Assembly (NCBI GenBank): GCA_050633625.1
Contig: JBOEGW010000001.1
Span: forward strand, 186,001-250,000
Source of the DNA: JBOEGW01 sp050633625
GTDB taxonomy: Bacteria > Pseudomonadota > Alphaproteobacteria > Rhodobacterales > Rhodobacteraceae
Direction of reading: 5' to 3'
DNA: 64,000 nt
Both the position numbers and the translations under genes were made by a program. Below the pieces are notes generated by a model. The model did no database searches, was not told the origin of the DNA, and saw only the letters and a list, made by a program, of their open reading frames with translations. Positions 6,857 to 15,210 of this stretch are shown one piece after another; within the stretch, counting starts at the first letter, position 1; each line of letters begins with the position of its first letter.

Positions 6857-8806
6857 TTAAGTCAGGTCAGGAGGGGTTGCCTCAGCGGCCAGCGCCAAAA
6901 CCACCTCATCCAGCGCCAAAACCTTGGTTTGTTTCTCGCCCAAACGACGCTGTGTTACAGTCCGTTCCTCGACTTCTTTCATCCCGATCGCCAAAATTGC
7001 GGGCACCTTGCCCACCGAATGTTCACGGACCTTGTAGTTGATTTTCTCATTGCGGATATCCGCCTCAGCGCGCACGCCAGCGGCCTTGAGAGCCGCAACA
7101 ACCTCAAGCACATACTCGTCAGCATCCGACACAATGGAGGCGACAACCACCTGACGCGGCGCAAGCCAAAACGGCAGTTTGCCAGCGTGTTCTTCGATCA
7201 AAATCCCCAAGAACCGCTCAAACGAGCCAAGAACCGCCCGGTGCAACATGACAGGGCGATGTTTTGCACCATCTTCCCCAACATAGGTCGCGTCCAAACG
7301 CTCAGGCAGGTTTGGGTCCACCTGCAACGTGCCACATTGCCAATCGCGGCCAATCGCATCCGTCAGGGTGAATTCTAGCTTCGGTCCGTAAAACGCCCCT
7401 TCGCCTTCGAGCACCTCATAGTCATACCCGGCTGCTTTGCAGGCATCGCCAAGCGCCTTTTCCACCTGATCCCAGCTTTCGTCCGAGCCGATGCGCTTTT
7501 CCGGACGAGTCGAAAGCTTGATCGTCCAATCATGAAAGCCAAGATCGGCATAAATTTTCGCCAGAAAGTCGATGAAGATTTTTGTTTCCGCTTCGATCTG
7601 ATCATCGGTGCAAAAGATATGCGCGTCATCCTGTGTAAAGCCGCGCACCCGCATGATCCCATGCAGCGCGCCCGATGGCTCATAGCGGTTGCAGGAGCCA
7701 AATTCGGCCATGCGCAGCGGCAGATCGCGATATGATTTGAGGCCCTGATTGAAAATCTGAACGTGACAAGGGCAGTTCATCGGTTTGAGCGCGTTGATCG
7801 CCTTTTCGCGCGCGTGCTCCTCGTCCACCTCAACGATGAACATGTTTTCTTGGTATTTGTCCCAATGCCCGGAGGCCTCCCACAGCTTTCGGTCGACCAC
7901 CTGCGGCGTGTTCACCTCGACATAGCCCCCGCGCGTTTGCTGGCGGCGCATATAGTCTTGCAAGGTGGTGTAGATTGACCAGCCGTTCGGATGCCAAAAC
8001 ACCTGACCGGGGGCTTCTTCTTGCATGTGGAACAGGTCCATTTCCCGGCCCAAACGGCGGTGATCGCGCTTTTCGGCTTCTTCTAGGAAGGTCAGGTATT
8101 TCTTTAGCCCATCGCGGTTTTGAAACGCGACTCCGTAGATGCGTTGCAGCATCGGGCGGTCACTGTCGCCGCGCCAATAGGCCCCGGCCACCTTCATCAG
8201 CTTGAAGGCATCCGCAGGCACTTGGCCTGTGTGTTGCAGGTGTGGGCCACGGCACAAATCTTGCCATTCGCCGTGCCAGTACATGCGGATCGGTTGGCCG
8301 TCATCCGGGATCATCCCGACAAGCTCGACCTTATAATTCTCGCCGTTTTTCTCGTAATGCGCCACCGCGTCTTCGCGCGACCAGACTTCGGTGCGCACAG
8401 GATCGCGCGCATTGATGATCGCCTTCATCTTGGCTTCAATCGCGCCCAAATCTTCGGTGGTGAAGGGGTCGGCGCGGTCAAAATCATAGTACCATCCGTT
8501 GTCGATCACCGGACCAATCGTGACCTTGACGTCAGGCCAAAGCTCCTGAACCGCACGCGCCATAATATGTGCGAGGTCATGGCGGATCAGCTCAAGCGCC
8601 TGCGCCTCGTCCTTCATGGTGTGGATTGCGATTGTCGCATCGGCTTCAATCGGCCACTGCAAATCGTAATGCGCGCCATTCACAGTTGCGGAAATGGCCT
8701 TTTTGGCAAGCGAATTTGAGATGTCAGCCGCCACTTGCGCGGCCGTTGTGCCCGCGGGGACGTCGCGTTTGTTGCCATCGGGGAATGTAAGGGAAATCTG
8801 GCTCAT
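6857..8806 (-). CDS. thrS: Threonine--tRNA ligase
   Basis: Class II aminoacyl-tRNA synthetase charging tRNA-Thr. Of 649 residues the first 60 or so form the TGS domain, then the editing domain with HXXXH at H76 and H80 and the CRGPHL metal block, the class II catalytic core, and a C-terminal anticodon-binding domain. The ATG at 8806 follows GGAGAAGG; a start at 8920 would add 38 arginine-rich residues not seen in the family. No T-box is expected or seen. It is monocistronic, with a terminator behind it. Confidence 0.97.
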   Translation of the reverse strand: MSQISLTFPDGNKRDVPAGTTAAQVAADISNSLAKKAISATVNGAHYDLQWPIEADATIAIHTMKDEAQALELIRHDLAHIMARAVQELWPDVKVTIGPVIDNGWYYDFDRADPFTTEDLGAIEAKMKAIINARDPVRTEVWSREDAVAHYEKNGENYKVELVGMIPDDGQPIRMYWHGEWQDLCRGPHLQHTGQVPADAFKLMKVAGAYWRGDSDRPMLQRIYGVAFQNRDGLKKYLTFLEEAEKRDHRRLGREMDLFHMQEEAPGQVFWHPNGWSIYTTLQDYMRRQQTRGGYVEVNTPQVVDRKLWEASGHWDKYQENMFIVEVDEEHAREKAINALKPMNCPCHVQIFNQGLKSYRDLPLRMAEFGSCNRYEPSGALHGIMRVRGFTQDDAHIFCTDDQIEAETKIFIDFLAKIYADLGFHDWTIKLSTRPEKRIGSDESWDQVEKALGDACKAAGYDYEVLEGEGAFYGPKLEFTLTDAIGRDWQCGTLQVDPNLPERLDATYVGEDGAKHRPVMLHRAVLGSFERFLGILIEEHAGKLPFWLAPRQVVVASIVSDADEYVLEVVAALKAAGVRAEADIRNEKINYKVREHSVGKVPAILAIGMKEVEERTVTQRRLGEKQTKVLALDEVVLALAAEATPPDLT

Positions 8807-9066
8807 GGCCTTCTCCTCGTCAGTTTGGCGCCCACGAAGCGCCCGGTTGCGGGTATGGTTCGACCCCGGTTTGCCCGCCGAGGCGCGGGGTGTCAAGTTG
8901 GCCGGGCGGCGCGCTTTCATCTGTGAGTCTTTGAGGTCACGCCTGTCGTCCTCCTGTCGTCCTAGCGCAGGGGAAGTGGCAAAGAATGGCCGCGCGCGTA
9001 TTGACCTCTTTTCATGGCGCGCCGCTTAGGGCAGGATCGCGCGAAACTGGGGAAGGTTTGGGCAAC

Positions 9067-9837
9067 GTGAGCACAGAAAACAGCGCAACAAAAGCGCGCA
9101 GCGCGCAATTTCTAACCACCAAGACCGGGCGGCGCATCGCCTATCATAAAACACAAGGCAGCGGGCCGGGGGTCGTGTTCTTGGGTGGTTTCATGTCCGA
9201 CATGCAAGGCACCAAGGCGATTGCGCTTGAGGAGTGGGCCAAGGCGCAGGGCCGGGCGTTTTTGCGGTTTGATTATTCCGGGCACGGCGAAAGCGACGGA
9301 GCGTTTCGCGATGGGTGCATTGGGGATTGGGCGATGGATGCGAAAGCCGCGATCGAAGCGCTCACCGAGGGACCACAGATTTTGGTCGGATCTTCGATGG
9401 GAGGTTGGATTTCTGCAATTTTGACCCGCGAAATCGGGGAAATAATCGCCGGATTTGTTGGAATTGCAGCAGCCCCCGATTTCACCGAAGACAGCATGTG
9501 GGCCGGATTTTCGCCGCAAGAGCGCGCGACATTGATGGAAAAAGGCGTTGTGGATGTGCCGTCAGACTACGGCGATCCCTATCCGATCACTAAACGATTG
9601 ATCGAGGACGGTCGCGACAACCTTGTGCTGCGCTCTCCTTTGCCGATGCCGTTCCCAGTGCGCTTGTTGCAAGGGACCATGGATGAGGATGTGGCGCGCA
9701 GTGTGGCGCTGAGCCTGCTCGATCACATTGACGGCGAAGATCTGTCCCTGACCTTTGTAAAGGGCGCGGATCATCGCTTTTCGACCCCAGAGTGCCTCGC
9801 TTTGATGATTGATATGATCGAGCAGGTGTCCGCGTGA
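9067..9837 (+). CDS. Alpha/beta hydrolase (first of a pair)
   Basis: A 256-residue alpha/beta-hydrolase. The nucleophile elbow is G-S-S-M-G with Ser110, a short HGESDG block follows strand 4, and the late histidine lies in GADHRF. The GTG at 9067 gives an N-terminus that starts just before the conserved FLTTKTGRRIAY strand and has GGGGAAGG ten bases upstream; an ATG at 8986 would add 27 residues without support. Its stop overlaps the next hydrolase by four bases. Substrate unknown; carboxylesterase or thioesterase are possibilities. Confidence 0.82.
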   Translation: MSTENSATKARSAQFLTTKTGRRIAYHKTQGSGPGVVFLGGFMSDMQGTKAIALEEWAKAQGRAFLRFDYSGHGESDGAFRDGCIGDWAMDAKAAIEALTEGPQILVGSSMGGWISAILTREIGEIIAGFVGIAAAPDFTEDSMWAGFSPQERATLMEKGVVDVPSDYGDPYPITKRLIEDGRDNLVLRSPLPMPFPVRLLQGTMDEDVARSVALSLLDHIDGEDLSLTFVKGADHRFSTPECLALMIDMIEQVSA

Positions 9838-10547
9838 AAGAGCCAATCCTTCTGATCCCCGGCATGATGTGTGATGCGCGGGTTTTTGAGCCGCAAATCA
9901 AGGATTTGTCCCGTGAGTTTACCCTGCAAGTCGCGCAGGTCTGTCAGCAGGAGTCGATCCGCGAAATGGCCGCTGAAGTGCTGCACCATGCGCCGAACCG
10001 GTTTGCGCTTTGCGGGCTGTCGATGGGCGGGATCGTGGCGATGGAAGTCCTCCGGCGCGCGCCCGAACGGGTGACGCGGATTTGCTTGATTTCGACAACG
10101 CCGCTGGCGGAAACCCCGGAACAAGCTGTCTGGCGCGAACCGCAAATCGTCAAGGCGCAAGCTGGCAAGCTTCAAGAGGCGATGGACGAGGCGCTAAGCC
10201 CGGACAATATGTTTGACGGGCCGCGCAAAGAGCAAGTGCGCGCGACACTGAGAGAAATGGGCCAGGAGATCGGTGCCAAGACCTTTGTGCGCCAGTCTCG
10301 CGCATTGCAAAAACGCCCGGATGCGCAAAAACAACTGCGCATGTTGCGCGCGCCATCCTTGGTTCTCTGCGGCGAACACGACAAGATCACCCCGGTCAAA
10401 CGCCATAGTTTCATGGCCGAATTGATCCCCTATGCGGAGCTGGCGGTGATTGATGATGCCGGTCATATCCCAACCCTAGAAACGCCGGAGAAGGTCAATA
10501 TGGCCCTGCGCGCGTGGATGGATTTGCCGATGGTGCTGCGCACGTAA
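9834..10547 (+). CDS. Alpha/beta hydrolase (second of a pair)
   Basis: A 237-residue alpha/beta-hydrolase starting with GTG inside the stop of the previous gene (GTGA overlap), so the two are co-translated. Triad candidates are Ser63 in GLSMGG, Asp in GEHDKITP and His in DDAGHIPTLE. It resembles the short MhpC/PcaD-like hydrolases, but no substrate can be assigned. The stop codon lies in the loop of a perfect 10-bp hairpin at 10535-10559. The neighbouring phaZ is convergent. Confidence 0.85.
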   Translation: MKEPILLIPGMMCDARVFEPQIKDLSREFTLQVAQVCQQESIREMAAEVLHHAPNRFALCGLSMGGIVAMEVLRRAPERVTRICLISTTPLAETPEQAVWREPQIVKAQAGKLQEAMDEALSPDNMFDGPRKEQVRATLREMGQEIGAKTFVRQSRALQKRPDAQKQLRMLRAPSLVLCGEHDKITPVKRHSFMAELIPYAELAVIDDAGHIPTLETPEKVNMALRAWMDLPMVLRT

Positions 10548-10559
10548 CCCGTGCGCAGC
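10535..10559. terminator. Perfect hairpin between convergent genes, stop codon in loop
   Basis: Ten perfectly paired bases, GCTGCGCACG and CGTGCGCAGC, around the five-base loop TAACC; the first three loop bases are the hydrolase stop codon. There is no T-run on either strand, so it may block transcription or protect the 3' end rather than be a strict intrinsic terminator. It serves both the hydrolase pair and phaZ, which ends at 10569 on the other strand. Confidence 0.55.
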
Positions 10560-10568
10560 TCAAGAGGA

Positions 10569-11858
10569 TCAAACGGCTTTCAGGTTTGATTTCGCCGCTT
10601 TTTTCTTGGTGGCTTGGGCGGCATGGGTGCCGGCATTGGCGTCAATGAAATCGAGCACAAGCGGGCGAATGTTGTTGCGCCAGCTGTTGCCAGCAAAAAT
10701 ACCGTAATGGCCCGCGCCTTCCTCGATATAGCTTGCTTTCTTGCTGTCGGGCAGACCCGTGCAAAGTCCAAGCGCCGCCGAACATTGCCCCGGCGCTGTG
10801 ATGTCATCCTTGGTGCCTTCAACGGTTTTCACAGCAACATCGGTGATTTTGCCAATATCGACCTGATGCCCATCTACAACGAATTCATTGCGGGCGATTT
10901 CGCTGTTTTTGAACAAACGCTCAACAGTCGTGAGGTAGAATTCCGCAGTCATATCCATGACAGCGAGGTATTCATCGTAGAATTTGTTGTGTTTGTCGTG
11001 GTCCGAGGCTTCGCCCTTGGCGGCGCGGGAAATCTGATCGGAGAAGGCTTTGGTGTGGTTATCCGAGTTCATCGACATGAAGGAGGTCAATTGCAGCAAG
11101 CCCGGATACACCATCCGGCCCGCGCCCGCATATTTAAAGCCAACGCGTTGAATTGCGGTTTCCGAAAGCTGCCCCATGGACACGCGATTGCCAAAATCAG
11201 TGACCTCGGTCGGCGTGGCGTCTGGGTCAATCGGCCCGCCAATCAACGTCAGGGTTTGCGGCTGCGCCTCGGGGTCCATTTCCGCAAGATAGGCGGTGGC
11301 CGCCAAGGTCAGAGGGGCGGGTTGGCACACGGCGATCACATTGGTGTCGGGGCCAAGTTCACGCATGAAATCAACGAGGTAGAGCGTGTAATCCTCAATG
11401 TCGAATTTACCGACGCTGACAGGAATGTCGCGCGCATTGTGCCAGTCTGTAATGTAGACCTCAGCATCGGGCAACAAGGACGCCACGGTGGAGCGCAACA
11501 AGGTCGCATAGTGGCCCGACATTGGCGCCACCAACAAAATCTTGCGCGCCATGGTGTCACGGCCCGCGACGCTGAAGTGGATCAGGTCACCAAAGGGGCG
11601 CTCAACTATCTTTTCTACCGATACAACGTGGTCGCGCCCATCGGTGCCAACAACAGTATCAATGCCCCAATCGGGCTTTACCACCATGCGCGCAAAGCTG
11701 CGTTCGGTGACTTCGCCCCAGGCTTGCATCCATTGAAAGAAGGGGCTTGGGGTCAAGGCAACTGCCGGAGAGCCGCCAATCGCCTGGGCCGTCGCACCGA
11801 GCCATTGGTTCGTGAGGCGAACGGATTCCATTATGTCATAGGTAGCAAGATAACGCAT
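10569..11858 (-). CDS. phaZ: Intracellular polyhydroxyalkanoate depolymerase
   Basis: A 429-residue intracellular PHB depolymerase of the PhaZ1 type, which mobilises stored polyhydroxybutyrate. The family N-terminus MRYLATYDIMESVR and the block VIAVCQPAPLTLAA, with the catalytic Cys in the lipase-box position, are present, and AGHYGIFAG carries the late His. A short Ala/Lys tail ends the protein. It is divergent from phaC with 114 bases between the starts, the standard alphaproteobacterial arrangement, so both may respond to PhaR. Confidence 0.95.
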   Translation of the reverse strand: MRYLATYDIMESVRLTNQWLGATAQAIGGSPAVALTPSPFFQWMQAWGEVTERSFARMVVKPDWGIDTVVGTDGRDHVVSVEKIVERPFGDLIHFSVAGRDTMARKILLVAPMSGHYATLLRSTVASLLPDAEVYITDWHNARDIPVSVGKFDIEDYTLYLVDFMRELGPDTNVIAVCQPAPLTLAATAYLAEMDPEAQPQTLTLIGGPIDPDATPTEVTDFGNRVSMGQLSETAIQRVGFKYAGAGRMVYPGLLQLTSFMSMNSDNHTKAFSDQISRAAKGEASDHDKHNKFYDEYLAVMDMTAEFYLTTVERLFKNSEIARNEFVVDGHQVDIGKITDVAVKTVEGTKDDITAPGQCSAALGLCTGLPDSKKASYIEEGAGHYGIFAGNSWRNNIRPLVLDFIDANAGTHAAQATKKKAAKSNLKAV

Positions 11859-11904
11859 TAAAGTACCCTTCCTGTTGCCTGATCTATCATACTGCGGTTA
11901 CGCT

Positions 11905-11916
11905 TCCCTTAAGGGA
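11905..11916. promoter_or_regulatory. Palindrome in the phaZ-phaC divergent promoter region
   Basis: TCCCTTAAGGGA is a perfect 12-bp palindrome midway between the divergent phaZ and phaC starts. A TGC-rich sequence, CTGCAGGTGCG, follows at 11937 and resembles one and a half PhaR half-sites. Either could bind a regulator; nothing in the sequence identifies which. Confidence 0.3.
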
Positions 11917-11972
11917 TGAGGCGCCAGCGCAAAATGCTGCAGGTGCGAAAAGGATAGGGGGGATTTAGGCGT

Positions 11973-13769
11973 ATGACAACTGATCAAATTGATCCGGGTC
12001 GTGAAAGTGAGAAGCTCAAGAAGAACCTCGCGCGCATCGAGGAGCTGTCGTCACGCATGATGGCGGCCATGTCGAGCAAGGAACATGTGCGTCAATCTTT
12101 GCAAGGGCCGGGGGAGGAGTTTTTCAGCAAAACCCTCAATGCTTATTGGTCAGAAATGCTCAACGCGCCGAGCCGTGTCGTCGAGCAACAGGTCGAATTC
12201 TGGGGCAAAACCCTGACCCATGCCGTAGAGGCGCAGCACGCTTTGATGACCAGCGGCACGGTGCCACATGACGTTACGGAAAATGATCCCCGGTTTTCCA
12301 ACCCGCTGTGGCGGACCCACCCCTACTTTAACTACCTCAAACAGCAATACATGATTACATCCGCCGCGCTGGAGGAAGCTGTCACCAACCTTGAGGGGCT
12401 AGAGCCGCGCGACCGGCAAAGGGTGAGCTACTTTACCCGTCAAATCATCGACATGATGGCACCGACAAATTTCCTCGCCACCAACCCGGATGCCCTTGAA
12501 AAGGCGGTGGAAACCGAAGGGCAATCGCTTGTGGACGGGTTGGAAAACATGATCTGCGATCTGGAGCGCAACAATGGCGAGCTGATCGTCACGCTCTCGG
12601 ACCCGGACGCGTTTAAGGTGGGCGAAAACATCGGCACATCGCAAGGTTCGGTGGTGTTTCGCAACCGGATGCTGGAGCTGATCCAGTACAAGGCGACAAC
12701 CGAACAAGTGCATGAAATCCCGCTTGTGATCTTCCCCCCCTGGATCAACAAGTTCTACATTCTCGACCTCAAACCCGAAAACAGCCTCATAAAATGGATT
12801 ACCGATCAAGGCTTTACGCTTTATGTGGCGAGTTGGGTCAACCCGGATCACACCTACGCGGATGTCGGTATGGAGACCTATATCGAGGAGGGGATTATCG
12901 CCGCCATTGAGGAGGTGCGCGCCATCACCCAACAGCCCAAGGTGAATGTAGTCGGCTATTGTATCGCCGGGACCACCTTAGCGCTCACCTTGGCCCTTTT
13001 GAGCAAACGCGACAAGGATATCGTCAATTCCGCGACCTTCTTCACGGCGCTTACGGATTTCTCCGATCAAGGTGAAGTTGGGGTGTTCCTGGACAATGAC
13101 TTCGTTGATGGCATCGAGGAAGAAGTGGCGGAAAATGGGCTGATGTCCTCGCTCTACATGGCGCGGACCTTCAGTTATTTGCGCGCGAATGACCTGATCT
13201 ATAAGCCCGCCATCAACAGCTATATGCTCGGCAAATCGCCGCCCGCTTTTGATCTGCTCTATTGGAACGGTGACAGCACCAACTTGCCGGGGCGCATGGC
13301 TGTGCAGTATTTGCGCGGCCTTTGCCAGCGCAATGCTTTTGCTGGCGAAGGGGAGGGGTTCGAGGTGCTGGGCGAACGGCTCAAAAGCGCGGATGTTCAG
13401 GTGCCGGTCTGCGCGGTGGCCTGCGAAACCGATCACATCGCCGCTTGGCGTTCAAGCTACACAGGTATTCGCAAGTTTGGCTCGAAAGACAAAACCTTCA
13501 TTCTATCCGAAAGCGGCCATATCGCCGGAATCGTAAACCCGCCGAGCAAGAAGAAATACGGGCACTACCTGAATGCCGATTGGCCAGATGACCCGAACAC
13601 TTGGCAAGAGGGCGCCGAATTTCGGGAAGGTACATGGTGGTTTGATTGGGCAACGTGGCTTGGCGAACGCTCCGGCGCGAAAATCAAAGCACGCGTTATA
13701 GGCGACTCAACCCACCCAGAACTAGCCCCTGCACCGGGCACATATGTGGTGGCGACCCCTCAAAAATAA
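11973..13769 (+). CDS. phaC: Class I poly(3-hydroxyalkanoate) synthase
   Basis: A 598-residue class I PHA synthase polymerising 3-hydroxybutyryl-CoA at the granule surface. The lipase-like box is G-Y-C-I-A-G with catalytic Cys330; Asp lies in ACETDHIAAW and His in SESGHIAGIVNPP. The N-terminal 100 residues are the variable class I domain. The ATG follows GGATAGGGGGGA. A stem-loop with T-run follows the stop, then the PhaR operators and phaP. Together with phaZ, phaP and phaR it forms a complete PHB storage locus; phaA and phaB are not in the window. Confidence 0.97.
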   Translation: MTTDQIDPGRESEKLKKNLARIEELSSRMMAAMSSKEHVRQSLQGPGEEFFSKTLNAYWSEMLNAPSRVVEQQVEFWGKTLTHAVEAQHALMTSGTVPHDVTENDPRFSNPLWRTHPYFNYLKQQYMITSAALEEAVTNLEGLEPRDRQRVSYFTRQIIDMMAPTNFLATNPDALEKAVETEGQSLVDGLENMICDLERNNGELIVTLSDPDAFKVGENIGTSQGSVVFRNRMLELIQYKATTEQVHEIPLVIFPPWINKFYILDLKPENSLIKWITDQGFTLYVASWVNPDHTYADVGMETYIEEGIIAAIEEVRAITQQPKVNVVGYCIAGTTLALTLALLSKRDKDIVNSATFFTALTDFSDQGEVGVFLDNDFVDGIEEEVAENGLMSSLYMARTFSYLRANDLIYKPAINSYMLGKSPPAFDLLYWNGDSTNLPGRMAVQYLRGLCQRNAFAGEGEGFEVLGERLKSADVQVPVCAVACETDHIAAWRSSYTGIRKFGSKDKTFILSESGHIAGIVNPPSKKKYGHYLNADWPDDPNTWQEGAEFREGTWWFDWATWLGERSGAKIKARVIGDSTHPELAPAPGTYVVATPQK

Positions 13770-13793
13770 CATGAAACTTTTGTGACAACCGCT

Positions 13794-13834
13794 CACGCTC
13801 AGGGATAACACCTTGAGCGTGTTCACATTTTTTG
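13794..13834 (+). terminator. Terminator behind phaC
   Basis: CACGCTCA and TGAGCGTG pair perfectly and the stem extends three more pairs (one G-T) to a six-base loop; a run of six T begins seven bases after the stem. It separates phaC from the phaP promoter region. Confidence 0.65.
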
Positions 13835-13851
13835 GCTTTGTAAATTTTTTG

Positions 13852-13862
13852 CTGCAGTGCAG
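13852..13862 (+). promoter_or_regulatory. PhaR operator 1 before phaP
   Basis: CTGCAGTGCAG fits CTGC-N3-GCAG, the TGC-rich operator described for PhaR upstream of the phasin gene in Paracoccus. It lies 110 bases before the phaP ATG, and phaR is present nearby. Confidence 0.72.
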
Positions 13863-13878
13863 AAAAACACTTGATTTG

Positions 13879-13889
13879 CTGCGCTGCAG
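13879..13889 (+). promoter_or_regulatory. PhaR operator 2 before phaP
   Basis: CTGCGCTGCAG is a second exact CTGC-N3-GCAG, 27 bases (about 2.5 helical turns) after the first. A third, looser TGC-rich site, TTGCAAGCGCAG, lies at 13903-13914. The cluster supports PhaR repression of phaP, relieved when PhaR binds PHB granules. Confidence 0.72.
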
Positions 13890-13971
13890 CATACATATTG
13901 TTTTGCAAGCGCAGCAAACAGCCCCGGTCCTGCCTTCCTTTAAATCCTTCGGGGCACATTGGAGTAAAGAC

Positions 13972-14421
13972 ATGACTAACCCACAAGATTTCACCAAAAT
14001 GTTCCAAGACATGATGGCCAACTTCCCACTGGACACATCCGCATTCGACGGAGCTGTGAAATCCTCAGCCGCACTTTCCGAAAAGATGGCAAAAGTTGCG
14101 ATCGACGCGGCTGACAAATCCACCGAGATTTCGACAAAGTGGACAAAAGACACTTTGGGCAAACTGGACGAGGCATCGGCTGCGAAAACAGAAGCCGCGG
14201 ATTACACAAAAGCAATGACCGACTTCGCTTCGGCTCAAGCTGAAATGGCGACTGAAAACATGGCAGCTTTCGCAGAAGTCGCGAAAAAAGTTCAAATGGA
14301 AACTGTTGAGCTGATGCTCGCAGCTGGCAAAGACCTCGGCGAAGAAACATCCGCCGCCGTTCAAAAAGCCACTGACGAAGTGACCAAAGCGACCAAAAAA
14401 GCGACAGCAGCCGCGAAATAA
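13972..14421 (+). CDS. phaP: Phasin PhaP
   Basis: A 149-residue phasin, the main protein coat of PHB granules. It is Ala/Lys/Glu/Thr-rich, largely helical, with no membrane segment, and ends in the repetitive KATKKATAAAK tail typical of the family. The ATG at 13972 follows GGAGTAAAG; upstream in-frame sequence to 13813 is the regulatory region and does not code. Two PhaR operators precede it and a strong terminator follows, consistent with a highly expressed, PhaR-controlled gene. Confidence 0.93.
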   Translation: MTNPQDFTKMFQDMMANFPLDTSAFDGAVKSSAALSEKMAKVAIDAADKSTEISTKWTKDTLGKLDEASAAKTEAADYTKAMTDFASAQAEMATENMAAFAEVAKKVQMETVELMLAAGKDLGEETSAAVQKATDEVTKATKKATAAAK

Positions 14422-14465
14422 ATTAGGTTTCTTGCCGGCGACCTCCTCCCCGCTGGCATGACCTT

Positions 14466-14495
14466 GGGCGGACCCGTTTGGGCCCGCCCTTTTTT
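14466..14495 (+). terminator. Intrinsic terminator of phaP
   Basis: GGGCGG and CCGCCC form a stem around a 12-base loop, followed by CTTTTTT, 45 bases after the phaP stop. Confidence 0.85.
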
Positions 14496-14616
14496 GTGCG
14501 CACCTGTTTTGTGCGCACCTGTGACTTCGCCGTGAGGCTTGCTTTTGGTTTCTGCACTGGCGTAGTGTTTTTCTGCACTCGCCAAATGGGCGCTGGGCAT
14601 TGGGAGGAGATTATTT

Positions 14617-15174
14617 ATGGCAAGTGATAGTGACGCTCTTTTGATCAAGCGATACGCCAGCCGTCGGCTGTATAACACCGAAACATCAGACTATGTGACG
14701 CTGGACGACATCGCCGGGTTCATTCGGGAAGGGCGCGAAGTACAGATCGTGGATTTGAAGTCCGGTGATGATTTGACCCGCCAGTATCTCCTTCAAATCG
14801 TTGCAGAACATGAAAGCCGGGGCGAAAACGTCTTGCCTGTGGATGTGCTCACCGATTTGGTACGCAGCTACTCGACGCAAGCGCAATCCATCGTTCCGCA
14901 GTTCCTCGCCGCCTCCTTCGAAATGCTGCGCGACGGGCAATCCAAAGTGATGGAAACCATCCCCGGTATTCCCAATCCGTTGGCGCAAATGCCCGGATTT
15001 GAAGCGATGCAAGCGCAGCAACAGGCGTTTATGCAAGCCATGATGGCGAGCTGGCCGGGCGCAAGCTCTGGCCCGGAACGCGAAGAGGAAGAAAAGCCCG
15101 CCGCGAAAGCGGATGATCTGGAAGCTATCAAAAAGCAATTGGCCGAGCTGCAATCCAAGCTATCAGGCCTCTAA
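14617..15174 (+). CDS. phaR: Polyhydroxyalkanoate synthesis repressor PhaR
   Basis: A 185-residue DNA- and PHB-binding repressor. The conserved N-terminal domain, with IKRYASRRLYNTETSDYVT and the following block up to about residue 65, is complete; the C-terminal part is Gln/Met/Ala-rich and probably contacts granules. It regulates phaP and its own gene by binding CTGC-N3-GCAG; two such sites are at 13852 and 13879. TGGGAGGAG precedes the ATG. It is separated from phaP by a terminator and about 120 bases, so has its own promoter. Confidence 0.95.
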   Translation: MASDSDALLIKRYASRRLYNTETSDYVTLDDIAGFIREGREVQIVDLKSGDDLTRQYLLQIVAEHESRGENVLPVDVLTDLVRSYSTQAQSIVPQFLAASFEMLRDGQSKVMETIPGIPNPLAQMPGFEAMQAQQQAFMQAMMASWPGASSGPEREEEEKPAAKADDLEAIKKQLAELQSKLSGL

Positions 15175-15210
15175 CGCCCAACGCGCGGGGCATGTGAAAA
15201 GGACAGTCAG

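Noticed and set aside
10614..11861. Plus-strand open frame opposite phaZ
   Set aside because: Complete overlap with the clear PHB depolymerase; no domain and shadow-like composition.
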